Below are positions 10,941 through 22,218 of a stretch of 64,000 nucleotides of DNA, one piece after another. Origin of the DNA: Celoporthe dispersa. Lineage: Eukaryota; Ascomycota; Sordariomycetes; Diaporthales; Cryphonectriaceae. A program made the translations under genes and the position numbers. The notes under the pieces are model-generated. The model worked only from the letters and a program-made list of their open reading frames with translations, did no database searches and had not been told where the DNA came from. The stretch spans positions 248,001 to 312,000 of the forward strand of contig WAID01000011.1 in NCBI GenBank assembly GCA_016584495.1, given 5' to 3'. How positions within the stretch are numbered: position 1 is the first letter of the stretch; every line of letters begins with the position of its first letter.

Positions 10941-11832
10941 CGAAGTCGTCTAAGGCTCTGGTGGGCTTTGGGATTTCCGTGTTGTAGCGTTAGACTGTAA
11001 ATTCGGGGTGAAAATGGAGGGCGTAATGCAAGATTATGGCGTCTTCTCTGCAGTTTTATACCATTGTCCTCTTGCCTAGAAATCCTCGTTACTCCACCTT
11101 TATGAACTCTATCTTTCTTCGAAGCAGATGATGAGCAAATGGTGCGGCCTGTTGGGCATTGTATGACCTGAGGTGCATCATCGGTTGTCACCTTACCAGG
11201 CGGATGCTTCAATGAGAGCGACGAATGCCTGACACAGAATGGCGGTCTGGGTCTCACTTTGACCTGATTCCGTACTTGAGTGGCCTATGGAGGTTCTCGG
11301 CAGGTAAGTAGTTTGGGGTATCACGACTTTGGTTTTACCTACGTTGAGATAAGTCGGAGAAATAAGGGTCGAGGCCGCTCGAACTCAGTACTATTATACA
11401 CCAGACATCGTATTCGCATACATCATGTTAATATCATGTTGAAAGTTGAAAGGACATATATCAACCTGATGGGATTGAAGAGAGAGGCTGGGCCACAGCA
11501 ATTTTAGCTCAGGACAAGCCACGAAGGCGTTTTCTTATTTCGCAAGTCGCTAATTTGAAGAAAGAAATAGGGCCCTAATCACCTTTCACACTCGGACGTT
11601 GAGACCAGTAAGCTGAATGGGGTGGTTGTGGGCAAAAGAAGGTCTGATGCTTCGTTCCAAGGTCGTAATGTAAGGAGGATGAATGGGTGTGTGTATGCAT
11701 TCTCCACCCCATCACCCAATGTGCTTGGTCAATCGCCCTCAATCCTGTCAAGTCACCAGGTAAGAAGGAAGCGCCAGCTTCACAGTGCACTGACTGGATC
11801 TTTTTGCCCCTCTCTCAGATGCGCGCCAGGAT
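10941..11832. other. Intergenic region, no gene seen
   Basis: A minus-strand frame from 10727 to 11257 overlaps the gag-like gene in another frame and has no recognisable content. Nothing else supported. Confidence 0.5.
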
Positions 11833-12643
11833 TTAGTTGGGACAAGCCGTGCAGCCAGCGACTGTTAACAAGATTAGCAAGATTGTTCTTGTAGAGACGG
11901 TCGGAACGACGGTGAACTCACGGCAGAAGGGGAAGAGAAGAATTGTGGCAATGCAAGCCATCTCGCACGTGCACCAGCAACCTGAGACATGGTCACAGCT
12001 GTTATCATCTTGGACACGCGCCAAGGCAGCTGGCTCGCTGGAGTCGGATGTGGGGCCAAGCAGAGAAGCCACGACGCCCTCATAGGTGACGCTTCCGTCC
12101 AGACACAGTGTACCGTTCACGGAGTCGGTAGAGTCGAACTTGAAATGGTCGATACAGGCACTGCTGCCTTCTTTGGCGAGGGTGAAGGTGGCAGGGATCG
12201 AGTTTGTGTTGATCAGGTCGAGAAGGACGGCGGAGCCCGTTTCGGTGGCCATGGAGGTGATATTGACGTCGAGATTACCATAACCAGGGAGAACGGTGGG
12301 CCTGTTCATTGCAGTTAGTCATCACTATGATCGATGATAAGTTGAGTGATTGTGAAGGGAGCCTGTTATGGAGAACCTACCAAGAAAGGACAGCGTCGGC
12401 AGTCGCATGAACGACATTGAAGAGAGCCGCAACTGAAACCATATAGGCTGCAAAGACTTTGTTCAAACCCATCATCGCGGATGAGAGCTGTTCGTGGAGG
12501 TCCTGTAGGGTGTTGATCAAATTTTGGGCGTTGTAGAAGCCGTTGAGTCTTTGGAAAGTCGCCGTAAAAGATGTGCAAGTGTTGGCAATTTCAAGGCTGG
12601 CTGGGAAAGTGGACTCGACAATCAGTAATATCATAGCCGTCAC
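11833..12643 (-). CDS. Hypothetical two-exon protein, hydrophobic C terminus
   Basis: Two minus-strand frames join cleanly: exon 1 12643-12381 and exon 2 12301-11833, with intron 12380-12302 (donor GTAGGT, branch-like CTAAC, acceptor ACAG) restoring Trp at the junction. The product begins with a helical segment (NAQNLINTLQDLHEQL) and a hydrophobic helix (AAYMVSVAALFNVV). A Cys-containing beta-like region follows, and the end is Cys-rich and hydrophobic. The 5' end is uncertain: a small intron could replace the first residues. No family recognised. It could be a secreted or membrane protein, or part of a larger gene. Confidence 0.4.
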
Positions 12644-14200
12644 CTTGGGTTCAGGTCAGAGAATAGTGAACTTAAACACCTGGATACCTCTTTTCCCAAT
12701 AATCGGTCATTACAGAACTTGCTCTTTCTTATTCAGGGAAGGAACTGGAGGCTGATGCTTCATCCAAGGAAAGGACCCTATGCTTCCTTCTCAATTAGCA
12801 ATGTACGGCCCTTTACTTTCCTTGCTCAGGAGCAAGGCCTATCAAACCATCTGTGAAGCCGCCAATGACATCACAAACACGACGGTCGAGGCCATTTCTT
12901 TATGGGACCATTGCCTCCTTTCCTTGAAGATGAAGTAAAAATTATCACGTCATTGGTAGTAATCATGGGACTGTGGACATGGGCTACAGACCAGGAATAC
13001 ATATATCAGAAAGGCCCAGGTTGAAGGTAGACACTGTAAAATGGCTGCCAGAGCCACGCAACTCTAGGTATTGCTGTTTTATAAGGTGATGGCATGTGTG
13101 CTTAACTTGATTGTACGATATGTGTTTGAATAGTATTATGCCACTTTGCTGCACTGGACGATTGTCACCTTTTTTCTTTTCTTTTTTTTCTTGGCTGCCT
13201 TCCCTACCTCAGTATTCCTCCTTGCGTAATGCCATGAATATAAGAATCACCTGTGATTGTGTATTCGTCACCCCCCTAGTCATAGCCATCAACTTGCTCA
13301 CCTGATAGAGGTCGTAGTATGAAGGGCATTAGCCCTTCCGAGATATCGGCGCGTTTTGGGCTGGCGAGCGATTGCCAAAACGCTCACACTGTGCTTTATT
13401 ATAACTTTCCACAGCTGTCTCAACAAAAATCTACAGGAAAAAAAAAAATCGAGGCCACTAGATCGGCGCTTCTCGAGGGAAGAGAGACAGTAACACATAG
13501 TATTACCTTTTGGCCCTGACGCTTGGTACGTTGTCGCAGAAGTTGAACGTAGAAATTGCAGAGTGGGGGCAAGGAGTCTGCGGTGCGGTACGGTGCTGTT
13601 CGGGGCAGCCAACCGAGCTGGAGAGGTACCATAGCAGGTGTCGGCGCTGACGACTTTCTCGTGTTCGGCGGTCGAGCTAATATGCTTCAGGACGTGCCTG
13701 TCTCCTTCTTCTGGTCGAGGTACTACATAGTCTGTCTGGAGGGTGACCTTTCCAGGAACAAGACTGACTAAAATTGGAATCAAAACAACGACGGAACCCA
13801 GCCCGTCCGCAGCGCAGGACAGGGCGAAACATCTTGATTTCAGGGGCCTTGGGACCCATCGCGGCCACGACCCACCGTGCTCCGTCCGCAGCGTGGCCAG
13901 TGGAGACCCCTAACCTCGGAGCATTCGTGCAGATGGGGAGTGTCGCTTCTGCCCGGCCGAATTAGACGGGAGGAGCCCGCCAGATAGGGATTGAGATGTT
14001 TGGAGCAGCCCAGAGGTGCCAGAAGAAAGAAGAGAACCTCATCTCGTCAGAAATGAACCTCCTCTGCCCTCGCATGCACATCATCTCGACCCGGAATTGG
14101 CAGCTCATCAAACTCATTCCCACGGCAGCCTGAAAGGACAGGGCGAGTCAGTGCTTCGCAGGTGTTGTTTTTGTACTAAACTGATCGGCCAGTTCACACC
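12644..14200. other. Intergenic region, no confident gene
   Basis: Holds the promoter side of the hypothetical gene (-) and of the enoyl-CoA hydratase (+). A minus-strand frame at 13298-13783 stays open for 161 codons but shows no motif and was not called. Confidence 0.5.
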
Positions 14201-15408
14201 ATGTCTTCTTCTTCTCGGCCCGCGCCTGACCAGCTCAGCTTGTACCCGGACGCCCCCGCCAGAGGCTACCAACCACCACACAGCCACAGGATCGTCGACA
14301 AGGAACTTCCGCCTTCGCCACCGAAGTCTTCAGCTGGTGAGACCTTCCAACAGGCCTTTCAAAAGCAACAACAACAGCAGCAGCAACTGCAGAACCAACA
14401 TGTTGGGCCTGAATTTGCACAAAAGTCTAGCGCCATGATCGAGTTCATAGACCTCCCTGCACCGCACAGCGGTCACATCCGCGTGCTGCAGCTCAACCGG
14501 CCGGCCGCGGCGAACGCCATCTCCTACGCGCTGCTGTCAGCGCTGCGCAAGGAAATCCAGACGATCCAGTCGCAGTACAGTCACATCTCTGGGGCAGAGA
14601 TGCCCTGGACCGAAGGCGACATCAAGGGCCCTACGAGAGCGCTCATCATCGCGAGCTCGGTAGACGCGTGCTTCTGCGCCGGGGCGGACCTGAAGGAGCT
14701 GGGCAGGCTCAACACCGAGCAGTGAGTGGCACGCCCTGTGGCCCTCCCTTTTCTCTATCCCTTTGGGGTTCTTTGTTCCGGCTGACTTGACAACACAGGA
14801 TGTCCACCTTCTTCTCGGCGATGCGAGACACCTTCAAGGCGCTGGCCAACCTCCCAATACCAGTCATCTCAGCCATCGGCTCAGCTGCCCTTGGGAGCGG
14901 CTTCGAGCTCGCGCTGGCCACCCACTTCCGCGTGCTATCCTCGAACGCGTCCCTCGCGCTCCCAGAGACGGGGCTCGGTATCATCCCAGCCGCGGGCGGC
15001 ACCTATCGCCTCGCGGCGCTGGTGGGAGATGCACGGGCGCGTGAGATCGTCATGACCAGCCGCAAGGTGGATGGGCCGGAGGCGTACACGCTGGGGATCG
15101 CTAGCAGGCTGGTTGATCTCGAGACGGAGAGCGAGGGTCTGGATAGCGCGACTATGCTGGCCGTGTCGAGAAGGAAGGTCTTGGTCGAGGCGATCCGGCT
15201 GGCGGAGGAAGTGTGCGAGGGCGCTCCTGTTGCCGTGAGGGCGGCACTAAAGGCTCTGAACGCGCCAAGTGAAGAGTCTGAGAAGGCCATGTGCGAGAGG
15301 GTCTTTGTGAGTGACGATTGGCATGAGGCGCTGAGGGCATTCGGAGAGAAGCGGAAACCTACGTTCAAAGGGGAGGTGATTTTCGGGGTGACCCAGCGCT
15401 GTGGGTGA
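14201..15408 (+). CDS. Enoyl-CoA hydratase/isomerase, methylglutaconyl-CoA hydratase (AUH)-like
   Basis: Crotonase-fold enzyme adding water across an enoyl-CoA double bond; the closest resemblance I can see is to mitochondrial AUH, which acts in leucine breakdown. Exon 1 14201-14721 (donor GTGAGT), intron 14722-14798, exon 2 14799-15408; 376 aa. Seen: Pro/Gln-rich N terminus with a Gln tract, then the CoA/oxyanion segment FCAGADLKEL, the second oxyanion loop ALGSGFELALA, and the active-site strand PETGLGIIPAAGGTYRL with the expected Glu. The N-terminal 75 residues lie before the crotonase fold and could include a targeting signal. Next to twinfilin in the same direction, with no sign of co-regulation. 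Exact substrate is inferred. Confidence 0.92.
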
Positions 15409-15862
15409 GAGGGAGAGTACGTACCTGGGAAACTACCTACAACAAGCATATATATATATATATACATATGTATACCCTGATAGATCTGGCCATACCTACT
15501 TACCTATACCTTCTGTAATACTTAATAATAGAGAGATATGTAAAGCATAGTAGAAAGAAACAATAACCTCGTCATCAAGAATGTCTCCGATTTGACTCTG
15601 TTGTTGACTTACTGGGCAAGCAGGAAGGGTGTCTTATCGGGGTCTTATCAACAGGGTTAGCGGCTGTACGCCCAACCCCACGTCATCCGAGGTGCGCTGT
15701 CACACTCTCAAGCTCCGAGTCCCTCCTTCCCGTACCACACGAACATAACCACTTGGGAGGAACTGCTAACCAACCGCCAGATCTCGAGGTTTTCTTTGAC
15801 CAACAACCTGAACTCAGACGCAATTCCTCGACAATCCTCTCCCTAGTCTCAATCTAAAGACA
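15409..15862. other. Intergenic region with AT dinucleotide repeat
   Basis: Contains an AT repeat (about 15449-15475) and the pyrimidine-rich leader of the twinfilin gene. No gene seen. Confidence 0.6.
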
Positions 15863-17043
15863 ATGCAGTCAGGAATCTCAGGTACGATCCAGCTCGTCTG
15901 AGGGCCCTTTTCCTACATACAAGCCCAGCTATCTCTCCCCTCTTACTGACCCCGCCTGACCTGTGCTTCCGCATACAGCCTCGGAGGAGTTAACCGCCAA
16001 GTTCAACGAGCTCCTCCAGTCCGACTCCCACTTTGGTCTCCTCGTCACCATCGAGAATGAAGCCCTCGTGCCGCACTCGCTCCTTACGCCCTCCTCCCCG
16101 GCCCCGTTCTCCGAGAACGTCACCTCCCTCCTCCTGCCTGCCCTGACCGACACCGACTCGATGTATATCCTCCTCAAGCGCTACGACACGGTTCCCAAGC
16201 TTACAGCGGTGTCGTACGTCCCTGACACCGCCAAGGTCCGGCAGAAGATGCTCTTCGCCTCGACGCGGCTGACCCTGGTGCGGGAGCTCGGTCGGGAGCA
16301 CTTCCGGGAGACCCTCTTCGCGACGACCAAGGATGAGCTCACACCCGAGGGTTTCGAGAAGCACGACAAGCACGAGAAGCTCGAGGCGCCCCTGACGGAG
16401 GAGGAGAGGAGCCTCGCGGGCGTCAAGCAGGCCGAGGCCGAGGAGGGGAGCAGGGGTACAGGCACGAGGGAGATCCACCTCAGCCAGACGATGCAGATGC
16501 CGGTGCACGAGGATGCGCTGGCCTCGTTGAAGGAGCTGGGCACGGAGGGCGGGAAGAACCTGGTGATGCTGGTGGGTTCTCAACGTGGCGTGTGGGCGCG
16601 GGGAGGATCGGGTGATATGACTGATGGCTGACCCTCGAGCTCTACAGAAAGTCAACCCCGACACCGAGAAGATCGAGCTTGTCCCCGAATCGTCGTCCCC
16701 ACTGTCGATCCCAGAGCTCGTGCAGGCCATCTCCAGCACCGAGCCTAGATTTACGTTCTACCGCTTCGCACACGAGCACCAGGGAAGCCACTCGACCCCG
16801 CTGCTCTTCTTCTACACGTGTCCGGTGACCGAAGGGCGGAAGGCTATCAAGGACCGGATGCTGTACCCGCTGATGAAGCGCGCGGTCCTGGAGATGGCCA
16901 ACCGTGAGTGTGGTCTGATCGTGGAGAAGAAGTTCGAGGTGGAAGAGCCGAGCGAGATCACCGAGGAGAGTGTGCTGGCGGATCTGCACCCTCAGGTGGA
17001 AGTTAAGAAGGGTTTCAGCAGACCCAAGAGACCTGGCCGGTAG
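15863..17043 (+). CDS. TWF1: Twinfilin, actin monomer-binding protein
   Basis: Twinfilin binds ADP-actin monomers and filament ends through two ADF/cofilin-homology domains and controls actin turnover. Three exons: 15863-15881, 15979-16571, 16648-17043; donors GTACGA and GTGGGT, acceptors ACAG. Joined length gives 335 aa with no frame problem, matching the family size. The first ADF-H domain covers about residues 7-140 (ASEELTAKFNELLQSD at its start). A charged linker follows, then the second domain at about 170-310 (FTFYRFAHEHQG, FFYTCPVTEG, IKDRMLYPLMK). The basic tail KKGFSRPKRPGR is typical of twinfilins. Convergent with the carrier gene, 258 nt apart. Confidence 0.95.
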
Positions 17044-17301
17044 GCTCGTTGGTCAATGGACGTACGACGAGCACGTTGTACCCATGGGCGGGCGAAGAGG
17101 GGATCGCGGCATTGCAGGCAATCCGACGAGACCCAGGAGCAGGAGCAGCAAGCATTTGAAGGATTAAACTAGATGATACATGATCTCAATTATGCCAATG
17201 CTGTAAATGCTACAATCTAGCTTACACTCCCAGTAACCGGTGCTCTCCCAAAAACCAAGGGTATATTGGCCCGACTCTTGCTCCTCTCTGGGCTCCCTTC
17301 T

Positions 17302-18415
17302 CTATTCCTCGTACTTCCCGCCTGAAGAGGTCCACGAGCTCCTTTCTATCTTGTCCTTCAGGAACTCGTACACGGTAAAGGTGACGGCCTGGCCAGGGGC
17401 GACCCTCATGATTCGTGGTGTTATTCCCTTGTAGAATGCATGCATACCTTCTTGTCTATGGCATCGTCAGCTACTAATGCACAAAATAGAGAGCCAGGGA
17501 AAAGGAGGACGAAAACTCACTTAAACATCTCTCCCGCGATCACGGTAATCCTCTTCAGAGCGCTCACGCCGGGCTCAGCAGGCGTCTTCTGCAGCCTCGT
17601 CTTGATTGTATCCACTGGCGCATTACTCAGAGGCCCCATGGCACCACTGACCAGGCCTATGAGGGTAGTCTGCCAGCCAGGCAGGGTCCCGCCCTCATAC
17701 TGCGGCTGCCAGCGCATAAGGGCCTCCTTGAAGTAAGTGTACGCGGTGAAATTGACAGCCTGGTTGCTCCCTTGGCGCAGTGCCGTCAGGCTCACACCGC
17801 GATACAGTGCGCCCACTCCCTCCTCCCCTAACAACGGTGTACAGCGCATGCGCAGCATTGCGGTACTTGGGCACGTCGAGAGGGTCGGCAAGGGAGTGGT
17901 GCTGAGCCTGCAGGCGGATCTTGATGACCTCCATAGGTGTGACGACGGCGACGGCCTCCGTGACGCCCGCAGCGAGACCAGCGACAAACGTCCCGCGGCC
18001 CGTGATGACCCCTGTCTGCTTGTCGGCGAGGGCCTGCTTGTATGCCTCGAAGGAGGTGAAGCGGATGGCCATCTTGGGGACGATGCCCGTCAGCACGGCG
18101 CCCAGGCCCTTGTATAGACCCAGGGGGTCTCCCTTTTTACGATCTGGGTGCCTGTGGCTAGGAAGCCGCGCTTGGGAGAGCCAGGGGCGCGGCCTCGGCG
18201 GGAGAGCTGCATGCGGACCTTGATCGTATCTGTGAGGGGCGGAGTGGGTTGTCAGAGGAGAGACAGAAGGAGGGCGAAGAGGAGGACGACGACGAGGATA
18301 TACCTAAAGGGTGACATATTATGGCCTCCATCATGCCTGCTCCGCCGCCTGCTATCAGGTTCACCGCGGCGCCTGCTGGCGCCTTGCCGTCCTTTCCTTG
18401 AACCTTTGTCGCCAT
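17302..18415 (-). CDS. SFC1: Mitochondrial succinate/fumarate carrier (frame broken twice)
   Basis: Inner-membrane antiporter that brings cytosolic succinate into mitochondria in exchange for fumarate, needed for growth on acetate or ethanol. Exons 18415-18304, 18229-17521 and 17455-17302; introns 18303-18230 and 17520-17456. About 324 aa in the intended frame. All three carrier signature motifs are present (HPLDTIKVRMQ, TPMEVIKIRLQAQ, APVDTIKTRLQK), as is KGLGAVLTGIVPKMAIRF. The sequence agrees with yeast Sfc1 along its length. Two breaks in exon 2: one base too few in a T5 run (18134-18138) and one too many in a C4 run (17825-17828). Between them the protein is read in a shifted frame. As the gene is normally intact, assembly error is likely. 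Confidence 0.95.
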
Positions 18416-20888
18416 TCTGTCTGGTCCTGGCTGTCGTGTATTTTAGATCTCGTGGTGAGGTTGAGTTGTAAGTACAGCCTACGCCTCTGTACACCTGCTG
18501 CTGCTGCTACTACTCCTCCTCCTTCTCCACAAGTCTACCACCCCGGGAGTATTCTTAGAGAGATCGCCACGAGCAGAGCACGTTTGTAACGAATGAATGT
18601 AGAGTAATTTCAGGCAAGTGAAAACACATATACATATGTATACAAACGCATTGATGATGGTGTTGACGCGGACAAGAGAAAAGAGAATGATATCAAATAT
18701 GCGACAGTCAAGACTAAGAGAGACAGCCACACGACCCGGTGGAAAGGAACCGAGGTACAAGTATCTCCTAGTTATAATTATGACACCAGGTCCAGGGAGA
18801 GCGGGCGAGGCGCCCGTCCTCGAGAAGCTAAAGGGGACGTGACTCAAAGAGAAAGGAAAGGAAATGGAGAAGAGCTATTACTCTAAGGAGCAAGTTGCCC
18901 TTGGCCCGCGGCTGTCAGGGGAGGGACCTGTGCCGGGAAACACTCGTGACTTTCTGGGCCGGATTGCTTGAGCTGGGCACCTGAACTTGGCAGCTGGAGC
19001 TCGAGATATGTCACGGCAGATCAGATCAGATCGAGGGGCCGGGCGCAGGGACCTCTACTTGGTCAGGGGGACAAGCAGGACACAAGGAGATATGAGATGC
19101 GGTGGCTTCGGTGCAGCGGATGAAGATGCCCTCCTTCTCCCCCAACGTCAAAAAAAAGAACGGATCCGCTAGTCACCATCCACAACCACTTCCAGTGTTT
19201 GAGCTCACCTCGAGGATGCCTCTCGAATCGAGACCAGATCGCGTTCGGGACTTTTCTTCACCTGGCCTCAAGATGTTGGACCAGATCCGTGTCCTGGAGG
19301 CGTTCACATCACGAGAGTGAAGAGACCTGGGCCCCATGGGACATTCGAAATTCCCATGTGAAAGTCGTGTCTCTCTCCGCCTCCAACCCCTGAAGGGCTG
19401 AAAACGTTTAAGACCCCAGGGCAGCCAGAATGACGTTGACGCTCTGGGGAGTTAGCCGACCACGAGCCGAGCTTGTGATTCTGGCCTGGCCCGGCCATTT
19501 TGCGGGGGGCTGAAGCTGGCCTGAAAGGGAAGAACCCACCCGCTACTCGGTAGCGGGAGGGACAAGGATTCAGCTTGTCTGTCTCAAGGAGGGGTGGCTT
19601 GGGGTGGTTTCCAGAGACTCGGGTGAGGGAGGATGACTCGGGTGGATGCGGAATTGGCCCTCTGACTCTCTGTTTCACGAGTTCCTCCGACCGGAGCCGA
19701 GGTTCTTCTTGCTCCGCCTCCGCCGTCCAGCGTCCTCCGTGGCCCGTGACGGACCTTTTTGTGGTCGAGCCGGAAGCAGAGAGAGGTGTGACATGTTCTT
19801 GGAAAGAAAGAAGAGAAGGAGCAGGTTTCTCTTCCTCCCTCTCTCGTGTGCGCTGCGCGTCTGTGCGAGGGCTAGTGACGCATTGGCACGTGCGTGCCGG
19901 GGAAGCACCTGCCCTGCGTTTTCCTGGATAGCTTCGGCCGGCCTGGGCCTCGCTGGCTCTTTTTCTTCCATGTTTCTTTGTGTAGCGCAGCCGTCGAAGT
20001 GACAGTCTCTGCCTCTCTCTCTCCCTCTCTTCAGTTGAGCTGATCTTGTGGCCTTCTTTTCTAGCATGGTCGATTGCTTGCCAGCCACCTCGTCTTCACG
20101 AGCCTTGTCAAGGCGTGCGCCATCATCCCACAATAGCCATCGCTGACCAGGGAGACACTTCACGTCGAAGCGGCCATGTCTCGCATCAAGGCGCAACACT
20201 CAACCCTCGTCGGCTCATATCAGTATTCTTAGCCACAGCTCGAGGACACAAACATCAGAATCTAGGGGCACTACACTGGAGGACGGCCCTTTTGGCTTAG
20301 TGGGACTTGCAGTCTGACAGTCTCTTCCCTGAAAGGTTTTTTTTTTTTTTTTTTTTTTTGGAGACTTTGAGGAAGATCCCTTTTTCTCTCCTCCTCCTCC
20401 TCCTGCTATCCTATCGGGCTCTTTAATGTCGCGGCTTGGGCGTCGAGAAAGGTCAGTCATGGTCACTATTTGACGATCATCGACGCTGCTGGAGGCACAC
20501 CTCGACAGCAATAGGATGCTTTTTTCCAACTCCTATTTACCTACAGCTTCAGCAGCAGCGGGTGTGTATAAGAAGACCGGCAGGACACAGCTCACCTGCC
20601 AGGCCATCCATCCAGAGTCATACGCGGTGCTCATGGAAGATCCCTCTGCTTGTCTCACGATCGGGCCAAGACTGACCGAGCTTGGCGGGTCGACTGTCGA
20701 CCTGTGTGTTCTTCCCCTCATGCATCTCATATTGGCCAACTTTCAAGGCGACGCTGTACAACTTGCACGAGTCAAAGCATGCACATAAGTACTTCTTGAC
20801 GGGCTTTCTCACTGACCCAACCGCCGACTCTACAATACATATGCAGCAACAATAACAAAAAAAGAAAGAAAAAAAAGGCCCGCACACG
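18416..20888. other. Long intergenic region with a T23 homopolymer
   Basis: About 2.5 kb between the carrier (-) and the SDR gene (+). Several GC-rich open frames near 19.5-20.2 kb on both strands overlap each other and carry no motif. I regard the region as promoter/leader DNA. Confidence 0.5.
20337..20359. repeat. T23 homopolymer
   Basis: Uninterrupted run of 23 T in the SDR gene upstream region; a likely site of length error or strain variation. Confidence 0.9.
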
Positions 20889-21746
20889 GTGACGCTCACC
20901 AAATCAACAACCAACATGTCGATGACCATCGAGGAGGTGGCGGCCCAGCCTCGCCAGCCCAGACCCGTCCCCGACATCCCGACCAACGTCCTCAAGCAGT
21001 TCAGCATGAAGGGCCGCGTAGTAGTTATCACGGGCGCAGCAGACGGCATCGGCTACGCCGTGGCAGAGGGCATGGTCGAGGCCGGCGCTAACGTCGCCCT
21101 CTGGTACAACAGCAACGATGCCGCCATCACCAAGGCCGCATCCCTCGAGAGAGAGTTCGGCATCAAGGCCAAGGCCTACAAGGTCGACGTCACGGACGCC
21201 GAGGCAGTGCGCGCCGCGCTCGAGGCCGTGGTGAACGACTTGGGCGGGAAGGTGGACTGTCTCGTGGCGAACGCGGGCATGGCCATCTCCAAGCCTATCA
21301 CGGAGCAGACGGTCGACGAGTACCGTCGCCAGATGGCCGTCAACGTTGACGGCGTCTTCTACTGCGCAAAACACGCCGGCGAGCTGTTCCGCCGCCAGGG
21401 TTTCGGCAACCTGATCATCACGTCCAGCATCTCGGCCCGCATCGTCAATGTTCCTGTCGACCAGCCCGTGTACAACGCTACCAAGGCCTTTGTCACGCAG
21501 CTAGGCAAGAGCCTAGCGAGGGAGTGGCGCGGGTTTGCCCGAGTCAACATCGTCTCGCCCGGCTTCTTCGATACCAAGATGGGCGCGTCGGAGAGGGTGC
21601 TCAACGAGGGGTTGAGGATGACGCCGCTAGGCCGGCAGGGAGATGTCAAGGAGATCAAGGCGCTTTATCTGTATCTTGCGAGCGATGCGAGTACCTACAT
21701 GACGGGCAGTGATGTGCTGATCGATGGTGGCTACACCCTACCTTGA
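20889..21746 (+). CDS. Short-chain dehydrogenase/reductase, sorbose/xylulose-reductase type
   Basis: NADP(H)-dependent classical SDR, probably reducing a ketose or oxidising a polyol. No introns; 285 aa from 20889, or 276 aa from MSMTIEEV at 20916, which I think is the likelier start. Seen: cofactor motif TGAADGIG (residues 48-55), NAG at 128-130, catalytic Ser180, Tyr195 and Lys199 (YNATK), and the C-terminal GSDVLIDGGYTLP typical of the mannitol dehydrogenase / L-sorbose reductase / L-xylulose reductase branch. The substrate cannot be fixed from sequence. No signal peptide, so cytosolic. Confidence 0.93.
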   Translation: MTLTKSTTNMSMTIEEVAAQPRQPRPVPDIPTNVLKQFSMKGRVVVITGAADGIGYAVAEGMVEAGANVALWYNSNDAAITKAASLEREFGIKAKAYKVDVTDAEAVRAALEAVVNDLGGKVDCLVANAGMAISKPITEQTVDEYRRQMAVNVDGVFYCAKHAGELFRRQGFGNLIITSSISARIVNVPVDQPVYNATKAFVTQLGKSLAREWRGFARVNIVSPGFFDTKMGASERVLNEGLRMTPLGRQGDVKEIKALYLYLASDASTYMTGSDVLIDGGYTLP

Positions 21747-22218
21747 GATAATATCGCGGTAACAGTGTTGTAGCAATGACCATGGTGGCTATTATAAGCT
21801 TAGAAATTAAGAATGAACCGAAGAAGGGAAGAGGAAAGAGAAGGAGAAAAAGAAAAAAAAAACCAGTCATTCAGCTTGTCTCACACCCACATGGGTATTA
21901 ATAATCGGAGGAGGTGGCCCCTCTTTTAATTTGCAAGCAGTGCTACCCTCCAGTGGCTCCTCTGCTTTTAGTATGCAGAATTGCTTACCGTGCCGCACTG
22001 CTCAGCCGCAGTGCGATCTCCGACTTGGTTTTTCCCTAGCAGACAAACTCCCTCATCACGTTGAAGGGGGGAAGAGAACCCTCTGAAATCTCCTCCTCCC
22101 CCCGCCTGACTGTTCCGTTCTCCCCTCATGGCGTGTCACTAGCTTTCCATCATCGGCCATCCTACCTCTAGAGCCGCCGTGCAGTGGATATAACTACCTT
22201 ACAGTACAGTCCATCACT
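21747..22218. other. Intergenic region
   Basis: 3' region of the SDR gene (A/G-rich) and leader of the HET gene. No gene seen. Confidence 0.6.

Noticed and set aside
13298..13783. 161-aa minus-strand frame
   Set aside because: No motif, no continuing exon found, contains frames of equal length on the other strand.
19575..20199. Overlapping 118-174 aa frames upstream of the SDR gene
   Set aside because: Both strands are open together in a GC-rich stretch, with no motif on either; treated as intergenic.
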